Origin: a virus
DNA length: 39,566 nucleotides
Reading direction: 5' to 3' (one strand)
IMG/VR virus record: IMGVR_UViG_3300028925_011785
Coordinates: 1 to 39,566 of that record
Part shown: in pieces, positions 30,006 through 37,300 of the stretch
Layout: each line of letters begins with the position of its first letter
Position numbering within the stretch: position 1 is the stretch's first letter
Position numbers and translations under genes: made by a program
Notes under the pieces: model-generated
The model's input: only the letters and a program-made list of their open reading frames with translations
What the model was told of the DNA's origin: nothing
The model's database searches: none

Positions 30006-30362
30006 TTACCGATCAGGCAGCGCCGACCAATAATCGCGCCACCATTGCGCATTGTTCGAACAGACGAACAGCCGCCCCTCCAGCTCGACGACATGCGCCG
30101 CGACGACGCCGTTGCGCGCGTTGATCGAGCGGACATAGGCGTCATGCTCACCCTTCGCCTGCTCGACCGTCTGGACCTTGGTCCAGTCGATCGCATAGGC
30201 AGAAGGAAGAGCGGGGCGCGCGGGGACGCCTTCGCAGATCAGGCGCGCGGGATTGGCGAGATCAGGGCGAGACGGGACGGCTATCCGCGTCGGCTGGCAG
30301 GCTCCGGCCGTCAGCAGGAAACAGGACGTCAAAAGGATCGCCGCCTTCACTGATTTTCGCAT
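30006..30362 (-). CDS. Candidate outer-membrane spanin (Rz1-like lipoprotein)
   Basis: A 118-residue protein with a classic signal peptide (basic MRKSVKA, then ILLTSCFLLTAGAC). Cys-22 could be lipidated, though the lipobox is weak because Ala stands at -3. It overlaps the preceding candidate inner spanin by about 100 bases in another frame, a typical Rz/Rz1 layout. The rest is soluble and longer than most Rz1 proteins. Confidence 0.6.
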   Translation of the reverse strand: MRKSVKAAILLTSCFLLTAGACQPTRIAVPSRPDLANPARLICEGVPARPALPSAYAIDWTKVQTVEQAKGEHDAYVRSINARNGVVAAHVVELEGRLFVCSNNAQWWRDYWSALPDR

Positions 30363-30645
30363 CGATCATCGCCTTCTCTTGTTCGACGCGAGCGGCCCAA
30401 TCGGCCGCTCGCTGATCGGCTGGAACATTCGCTTCGGCCGCGGCGTCGTGGCTATCCTGCTCGACGCGGTCCGCCGCCTCTTTCCACGCGCGATCGGCTT
30501 GATCCCTGCCCGCATCGAAGCGCGCATCGCCATAGGCATGGAGCGCGAGATAGAAGGCGATCAGGATCAGGATCGGGATCCCGACATAGGCGAAGATCTT
30601 CGCGAGCTTCTCGGACATGCCGAGGCGCAACAGGAACGGGATCAC
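30262..30645 (-). CDS. Candidate inner-membrane spanin (Rz-like)
   Basis: A GTG at 30645 overlaps the stop of the 41-residue gene (GTGA); an ATG at 30618 is an alternative start. An N-terminal transmembrane helix (FAYVGIPILILIAFYLALHAY) is followed by an Ala/Glu/Asp-rich coiled coil (RDQADRAWKEAADRVEQ), the layout of Rz. Partnered with the overlapping lipoprotein it would disrupt the outer membrane at lysis. Confidence 0.6.
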   Translation of the reverse strand: MIPFLLRLGMSEKLAKIFAYVGIPILILIAFYLALHAYGDARFDAGRDQADRAWKEAADRVEQDSHDAAAEANVPADQRAADWAARVEQEKAMIDAKISEGGDPFDVLFPADGRSLPADADSRPVSP

Positions 30646-30767
30646 AGCTCGAAGACCAGGTAAAGGACGAGCAAGAGGACGATCATCGCCCAGGCCCAAA
30701 ATTCTTGCGGTTCGCCGTCCTCGTTCATGAAGGGCGGGATCGTGATAATGATAGGGGTTCGTCGCAT
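30642..30767 (-). CDS. 41-residue membrane peptide in the lysis cassette
   Basis: ATG 30767 has TAGGAGACATATC ahead, a strong ribosome site. The product is a short tail followed by one transmembrane helix (AWAMIVLLLVLYLVFEL). It lies between the holin-like gene and the spanin genes, and its stop overlaps the spanin start. It could be a small holin or antiholin. Confidence 0.6.
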   Translation of the reverse strand: MRRTPIIITIPPFMNEDGEPQEFWAWAMIVLLLVLYLVFEL

Positions 30768-30803
30768 GATATGTCTCCTATTGCCGCTGGAGCGCGCGAT
30801 ATA

Positions 30804-31172
30804 TCACCCTTTCTTCGGATCCGCAAATTCGCCGCGCTCGCCAGCCGCCGGCTTGGCGCCGTCGATCGGCTCCGCGACAACGCGCGGCCCGGCAGGCGGC
30901 GGAGCTGGAACGGCGCCGGTCCGCTCGACAACCTTTGCCGTCGCGACGTTGCGATCCTTCAACGCGATTGCGCCGGCCGTCGCGCCGATGCACGTCGCGA
31001 GCCCGGCGGGGAAGGCAAGCGAGAACTCGGTCAGTGAAACGCCCTTTATGATTTCCGTCGCAACAAGCAACGGCGCGGCGAGCGTATAGGTGACGGTCCC
31101 GAGCGCGCCCAGGACGCGCTGGACTTCGAACTCGCCGCCGATCCCCTTGAGCGCGTCAAACAGCTTGAGCAT
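30804..31172 (-). CDS. Holin-like membrane protein
   Basis: A 122-residue protein from ATG 31172 (GGAG upstream), overlapping the endolysin end by 17 bases. Two hydrophobic helices lie at about 28-45 (TYTLAAPLLVATEII) and 52-70 (LAFPAGLATCIGATAGAIAL), and a Pro/Ala-rich cytoplasmic tail follows. The position after the endolysin and the two-helix form fit a holin; no family match is claimed. Confidence 0.55.
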   Translation of the reverse strand: MLKLFDALKGIGGEFEVQRVLGALGTVTYTLAAPLLVATEIIKGVSLTEFSLAFPAGLATCIGATAGAIALKDRNVATAKVVERTGAVPAPPPAGPRVVAEPIDGAKPAAGERGEFADPKKG

Positions 31173-31971
31173 GGATTTTCTCCGCGGCGAGCAGCTCGTC
31201 AACGAGCGTGTTGAATTTCGATTGCCGGTCCTCGATCCCGACCGTGCCGCCATTGATCCGCTTCGTCTCGTCAGCGACACCCGGCGTATCGGCAAGGCGA
31301 TTGATATCGTTCTCCTCCCAAAACCACGCAGCCGCCTCGATCCCGCCTTCCAGCGTCCCGATATAGGCGACAGTATCGTCCACGCTCTTGCCGATCGCTT
31401 CGGCGAACGCGCGGTGATTGTCGGCGCCGGTCAGTTGCGGCGGACCATTGCCGCGATATTTCCAGCCGTCGCCGCTTTCCGGCGGACCGTTGCCCATGCG
31501 GTTCGCATAAACATGGTTTGCGATCTCTTCGGGCTTCCCGCCCAGCGCGAGCGCCAACGGGTTCGGCCCGTTGGCCGCGCGCCCGCCGAGCGCGAACCGG
31601 CCCGGCCAAACTTCCGCCAGCCGGGCGGCGCGATAATTCATATTCTCGCGCTTGCCGACGACGAAGCCGCCCTCGTGCGCAAGCGTCGTGATGAAAGCCG
31701 CGACGCGCCGGATCGTGTTGATCTGATATTTCAGGCAAGCCCGCTGGATCGGCTCGACCCACGCTTCGAGCGCGGCCTCGCTCACAGTCGGCGGCGCCAC
31801 TTTCTTGAGCAGCTTCGCATTGATCGCCGAGATCGGGAAGGGATAAGCCGACGGGATATCACTCACCCCGGCCGCATCCAGAAGCGCGTCCATCTGCGCG
31901 ATCAGGCCGGGCTTGTTCCAGATCCCCGGCACCATTGCGGCGACGGCGCTAAAGATAGGTGCGCGCTTCAT
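31156..31971 (-). CDS. Endolysin, glycoside hydrolase family 19 (chitinase/muramidase-like)
   Basis: A 271-residue protein. GH19 features: the catalytic Glu in AHEGGF (E100) with a second acidic residue at E109 in KRENMNY, HVYANRMGNG (153-162), GDGWKYRGNGPPQLTG (167-182) and RINGG near 239. Family members usually have GRG(L/F)IQLTG where this has GNGPPQLTG. Residues 1-60 form an N-terminal helical part. The enzyme would cleave peptidoglycan at lysis. No signal peptide, so it depends on a holin. Confidence 0.85.
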   Translation of the reverse strand: MKRAPIFSAVAAMVPGIWNKPGLIAQMDALLDAAGVSDIPSAYPFPISAINAKLLKKVAPPTVSEAALEAWVEPIQRACLKYQINTIRRVAAFITTLAHEGGFVVGKRENMNYRAARLAEVWPGRFALGGRAANGPNPLALALGGKPEEIANHVYANRMGNGPPESGDGWKYRGNGPPQLTGADNHRAFAEAIGKSVDDTVAYIGTLEGGIEAAAWFWEENDINRLADTPGVADETKRINGGTVGIEDRQSKFNTLVDELLAAEKIHAQAV

Positions 31972-32525
31972 CGTGTCCTCCGTCCTCTCCGCTGCATCGC
32001 CGCAGGCGGCGCCGCCGCCTGCTCCAGCGAGCGCAAATGCTCTTTCGTTGCTTCGGGCAGATCGTCCCGCAGCGCGAAAAGCTTGAGCGACGCACGATGA
32101 ATCTGCTCAATCTGACGCTCCAGGCCAACGACCTTTACGCGCAGCCGGTCGCATTCCTGCTCGCAATTGCGGTGACGACTATCGGCGGCGCTGATCGCTT
32201 CTGCATATCGCTTCTCCGCGTTCGCCATGCGCTCGTCCGAAAGCTTTTGCGTGTCGATAATCTGCCGCCGGAGCGACGCGACCTCGTTCGCGTAATGGTC
32301 GCGGATCCCGTCCTCCCCGTCGAGCGTGATCTTATCGCGATCGAGCGTGATCCTTCGATTATCGAGATAAAGCTTCACGCACAGCCCGAGCAGGCCGACG
32401 AGCGCCGTCGTCGAGATCCAGGGCCGCGCGCCTTCAAAGAAGGACATGACCCCGGAAAGGAAGCCGTGATCAGCGCCCGCTGACGCGGCGCCCAGCGCCG
32501 CCGCGATCGTTCCCTTTATCATCAT
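31968..32525 (-). CDS. Membrane-anchored coiled-coil protein of unknown function
   Basis: Starts ATG 32525 overlapping the tailspike stop. It has a hydrophobic N-terminal segment, then a transmembrane helix near 42-54 (STTALVGLLGLCVKLYL), followed by a ~90-residue coiled coil (LRRQIIDTQKLSDERMANAE, EQECDRLRVKVVGLERQIEQ) and a basic tail. It lies between tailspike and endolysin. No ribosome site is evident, so translation is probably coupled. It could be a lysis accessory or structural protein. Confidence 0.6.
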   Translation of the reverse strand: MMIKGTIAAALGAASAGADHGFLSGVMSFFEGARPWISTTALVGLLGLCVKLYLDNRRITLDRDKITLDGEDGIRDHYANEVASLRRQIIDTQKLSDERMANAEKRYAEAISAADSRHRNCEQECDRLRVKVVGLERQIEQIHRASLKLFALRDDLPEATKEHLRSLEQAAAPPAAMQRRGRRTR

Positions 32526-34351
32526 GGGAAGTAAGGATAGGTGATCTGGAGACGCACGACATGCGCGTTTGGCGCCCACACAAAGGGATAAGTGGCGCCC
32601 GCGGGCTGCGCTCCCGTCGTGTCCGCCATAAAGACCGCAATGCGATTGTCTGCGCCGCTCATTTGTGGCGTCGCCAGATAAGAGCGAACGCCGCTTTCCG
32701 TCACCAAGCCGGAACCGAACGACTGCCCGCCAGCCTTCGACGGTGCATTGAAATAGAAAACGCCCGTGCCGTAATCCGTCGTGGAGCCGCCCGCAAATTC
32801 CAGATCAACCGTGATATCTCGACCTGCGCGCGAGTAACCGGCAACCAGTGTCCCGTTGCCGAGCGCCGGAGCGCCGCCCGAGGCGACCAGCGCCGAATTA
32901 TAGGCAATCCGGCCGTGCCATATATCATTGTTGAGCCCGTTGATCGTGAGGACGACGTTCGTCAACTGGATAAGGTGGAAGGCGCTTTCGACGACTTCGC
33001 TCCCGATCGTGAAGGATTTTAGCGCCGCCTGCGTATTTGTCGGGCCGAACATGCAATTCCCGAGCGCCGGACCAGCGCCATCCCCGAAGGCAATGTCGCC
33101 CGCGAACTTGTTGTTCTCAAAATTGTTGCTGTCATATTGGACGGAGACGTTGCCGATAATGCGGTTGTTCACATAGCTGCCCGTCCCGCGAAGGACGGTC
33201 AGCTTGCCGAACTGACTATCGGAGACGAAGATCGTCGATTGTCCGTCGAGCAGGATCCCGCCGAATGTCTGTTGCGTCGAGATCCCGACGATCTTCGCAT
33301 AGAGCGACGTCCCGACGACGGTATCCTTGAACTCAAATTCATAGCCGTTCGCGGTCAGATCGAGCGTGTTCCAGATCCCGCCGAAGACCGCCGTATTGCC
33401 GCCATCGTTGAAGGCATAGAGGCAGCGCCCGAGCGTGTTGCGCGACGTGCAGCCGTGGAAGGTTGCCTCCGGCGCGGAGATCGTCAGATTGTTGCCAGCG
33501 AGCCCGCCGCCGGAAAACTCGACGCCCCAAAAGACGACGCCGCGCGCCGAGATCGTGATCGTCACCAGCGCCGACGTGCGGACAAGAATTGCCCCAGCGC
33601 CGTGGAAATGCTGATAAGTCTGGTTGAAGTTAAGCGCAGCGTGACGATACGTCCCCGGCGGGAAATGGATATTCTTGATCCCGCTGTTAATCGCGGCTTG
33701 GATCGCCGCCGTATCGTCGGCGACCCCATCCCCCACCGCGCCGAAGTCCTTGACACTCGCGCGCTCCGCCACCTTCGCGCGCAGCGCGCGCAGCAAGGCG
33801 CCGACAACCGGCAGACGGAAGCCGATCCAGTCGGCACCGTCCTCTTGCGCCAGATCGAAGCGAAAGTTTGCGTCCGCACCGACGCCCGTCGTCCAACCGA
33901 AGAGCCCCGACGGCATGACGAAAGGAAACTTCCCGATCACCGACGCGGGATCTAGCGGGAGGATCGGCGCTCGGAGCAGGCGCGCGCGCAGCCAGATCGA
34001 GCGCAGCGCGCCCGCATCGAACGTCGGATTAAGGATCGACTGATTGAAGGCGCCTTCGTCTTCGAACTTCGTAGATTGCGTGAAGTCTGGATCGAGCGCG
34101 ATATAGAGAGGCTTCCCTCCGCTGTCTGGCAGGGGCGCCGCCGTCGTTACCGTCCCGCCCGGATTATTCTCGTTCGACGACAGGACAACCGAGTAATCGG
34201 CCGAGGGAACGATCGTCTCGGACCCGTCATCCTCGATATAAAAGACCGAAACCTCGTCAGTCCCGTTCACCTTAAACGCAAATGGATATTCGACCGTGAC
34301 GCCGTTTGGATAATAAGGCCCGGTGAAAGCCGTCGTCGTCGGAACCGTCAT
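32522..34351 (-). CDS. Tailspike with pectate-lyase-type beta-helix
   Basis: A 609-residue protein. The N-terminus (TAFTGPYYPNGVTVEYPFAF) resembles the virion-attachment domain of podovirus tail fibres. From about residue 198 the typical ASVKDFGAVGDGVADDTAAI opening of pectate-lyase superfamily beta-helices follows, then repetitive beta-rungs to about 460. The rest is a beta C-terminal region ending TYPYFP. It should bind and possibly degrade host surface polysaccharide. GGGAG lies ahead of ATG 34351. It has no DGR-like repeat nearby. Confidence 0.85.
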   Translation of the reverse strand: MTVPTTTAFTGPYYPNGVTVEYPFAFKVNGTDEVSVFYIEDDGSETIVPSADYSVVLSSNENNPGGTVTTAAPLPDSGGKPLYIALDPDFTQSTKFEDEGAFNQSILNPTFDAGALRSIWLRARLLRAPILPLDPASVIGKFPFVMPSGLFGWTTGVGADANFRFDLAQEDGADWIGFRLPVVGALLRALRAKVAERASVKDFGAVGDGVADDTAAIQAAINSGIKNIHFPPGTYRHAALNFNQTYQHFHGAGAILVRTSALVTITISARGVVFWGVEFSGGGLAGNNLTISAPEATFHGCTSRNTLGRCLYAFNDGGNTAVFGGIWNTLDLTANGYEFEFKDTVVGTSLYAKIVGISTQQTFGGILLDGQSTIFVSDSQFGKLTVLRGTGSYVNNRIIGNVSVQYDSNNFENNKFAGDIAFGDGAGPALGNCMFGPTNTQAALKSFTIGSEVVESAFHLIQLTNVVLTINGLNNDIWHGRIAYNSALVASGGAPALGNGTLVAGYSRAGRDITVDLEFAGGSTTDYGTGVFYFNAPSKAGGQSFGSGLVTESGVRSYLATPQMSGADNRIAVFMADTTGAQPAGATYPFVWAPNAHVVRLQITYPYFP

Positions 34352-34399
34352 CGCGAGAACTCCCTTTTCCGGGCCTCTAACATGGCCGCACCCGCCGCG

Positions 34400-37300
34400 C
34401 TATTCCTGATCATCTTGCGGGCCTTTGGCAACCCCGAGCAGCACGTCGCCGACGCCGTCCGGATTTTGTGATCCGTCCGCCACATCGGCCAGATATTGCG
34501 CCGTCTGCCCGACCTGTCCCGTCGGCAGGCCGGTGAAATAGCCGATCGGCGTGATCGTGTTTTTAATCCAGCGTTCCGAGGGCTCTTCGCCCTTTGCGAC
34601 CTTGATCGCATCCTCGACCGGCTTCTTCACTTCGGAAAACATGCGATAGAAGGGCGCCTCGACTGCCCCGGTAAACTTGCCCTCGATCTCGCGCTGCAAT
34701 CCGGCCGCGACGTCGCGCAGCACCGGGACGCCGCTCCACAGCCCGAAGAAGAAGCGCGACACCATCCAGCTTGCCCAGCCCTCGACGTCGCGATCCTCCT
34801 CGTCCGGAACGTCGCCGGTCAGCAGCGCGGCCGCCATCGGCCCCACCATCATGATCCAAAAAACATTGGTCATCACGCGCCGCCAGTCGCGACGCTGGAA
34901 CGCGACATTCGTCTCGCGCTGCTTGTTATAGAGGATCGAGAAATAGGTATAGAACGTCGTGAGCTGGCGATATCCCTCGTTGCTGTCCTGGAACGCGGCG
35001 AGATCCTTCGCGCGCCCAGCTGCCTGGCTCTTGCGGACGCTCTTGTCTGCGAACGCAATCGCGTCCGCGACATTCATCCCCATGCTTTCGGTCGCCTTGT
35101 AATAAGCCCCGACCCATGTCGGCATCGCGACGAGATAGACGTCGATCATGCCGATCCCCCAAAAGGCTCCGGCGCGGATCTTGTCGAGCCCGATCGCGTC
35201 GCTTGCCTGGCTTATCCCGTCCAGGATCTTGTGCGTCCGGCCCGGACGCCGGCCGCGCAGCTTGCGCGAGGCGTCGCGGTAAAAGGTCCGAACGTCGCGA
35301 TCGAACGCCTCCGCGCGCCCAGCCATCTCGGGCGACATGTCGAAGACCCAGCTCCGGATCTTGCCCATGCCGAGCGCCGTCTCTTTCATCCCGCGCGCCA
35401 TCCACGCCGGACCGATCTCCGCCGCGCTATTCGCCCAGCCGCCGATCTGCGCCGCCATAGTGGTAAAGCGCAGCCCGAGCCCGACCATTGTCGCATTAAC
35501 GCGCACTTGCCGGAAGACACGCTCGATCCCCGAGAGCATGCCGGTATCTAGCGCCGCATCATTAACCTGGCGCTGGAGCCAGCCCTTGATCTGCCCATGA
35601 TATTCCGGCCCGATATGCTGATTGATCAGCTTGCGGATCTTCGGATGACCGGCGAATTTCAGCACGTCTCGCGCGTAGCGCCCATAGGCGATACGCGTCG
35701 TCACCCGGTTGATGTGATTGAAGAGAACGCGCTCAAGGCTGAAATGCACCGGGAGCGCCGCTTCCGTGCGCGTGATCGTGTGACCCTTTGGCGTCGAGAT
35801 CGTCCGGCCGATCCCGCCGAACAGCTTCGCCGCATCATCGTCGGCATTATCCGCGGCGATCTGCGATCGGTTGGGATCATAGACCATCGGATAATAGCCG
35901 CCCTGGAACGTGCCATATTTCGTCTCGACGAGACGCCCCTCGATCTTCTCCGGCGCGACCCCTGAGATATCGCGCTCGCTGCGCGCTATATCCGGCCAGA
36001 GGCTATTGATCTGGCGCCATACCGCCTCGACGAAGAGCCAGTCCTCGCGCGTCAATTCGCGATCAAGGACGGCCATCACTCGATCTTCCGTCCAGCCATG
36101 CCGAACCCGCAGCCCTTCGGGGAGCGCCATCGTCTCGCCGATCAGCATCTTCTCAAGGTTCGACGTGTTGCCGGTATTGAGCGCGACCGCGAGCAGCTCG
36201 GCGCGCGTGAACGTCGTCGCGACGGTCGCCTTCGTTTCAGGGTTGACCGTCACGAACTCCGGCACCGTGACCCGCTCCGCAAGGCGCTTGAGCTGCGCCT
36301 TCGGCATGTCGAGATAGAGCTTCGCGAGCGGATCCACGACTTGCCTTGTCAGCCGTTCCTTTTCGTTCGCAGCTTGGGTGGCGCCCTTCACCAGCACTTC
36401 ATTGAAGACGCCGTTCGGATCCCCGCCGTCCAACTGATCGGCGATGAACTCCATCTTGACGAGCGAGCTATCGACGTCGCGGATCAAGCTCCGCTCCTCG
36501 TTGCGCGCGTCAGAGAACTTGCGCATGGGAAGCGCCAGAGCCGCCGCTTCGGCGCGCTGGACCATGTCCTCGAGCCGTTGCTCTTCCTGCCCGATCAGCA
36601 GCTCCATTTTTTGTCGGCCGAGATGCGCAAGGCTTTGGACCGTATCGTCGATCGCGACGATCTCTTCGAAGGTAAGGCGCGTGAAATGCTTGTTCCCGGC
36701 CATCGTGAGACGCTCGGGAACGAAGACTTCGAAGCCCTTCTCCGCCTCGCGCTTCGCCCATTCGGTGAAGCGCTCGCGCTCGCGGATCTCGTCGCGCGAC
36801 CGCGGGCGAAGATCGTAACTCTCCAGCACTTCATGGATCCGGTCCAGATAGTCCTGATCCATGCCCTTGAGGTTGCGCGTCCGCGCGAAGCGATCGAGCC
36901 GGCGCGCGATCACATCGACCTGATCCTTCGCGTTTTTCGCCGCGCGCCACAGCTCGCTTGCGATCATCTCGCGTTGCTTCGCCTTCAACGCGACGACGTT
37001 ATCGCCGTTGAGATAGGAGCGCTCCGCCTCGCGGCTCGCTTTCGCCTTCGCCTTGCGGTGGCGCTCGACCGCCGCGCCGGACGCCTGATCGACGATCCGG
37101 CCCTCGCGCACGACGCGCTCCGCATAGGAGCGGATCACGTCGAGCGGCGTCGGCGGGCCATCGGCTTCTTTCGGATCGATTGCGCGGGCGAGCTGGCGGA
37201 TCTCGCTCGCCAGCCGCTCGGATCCGGCGTCGGTCTGGATGATCTCCAGCGCCTCCTCCTCGATCGACCCGTCGTCGAAGATATCGCCGTGACGCTCCGC

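Noticed and set aside
32522-34351. Diversity-generating retroelement around the tailspike, as in BPP-1
   Set aside because: No reverse transcriptase gene and no template/variable repeat pair seen near the tailspike or elsewhere.
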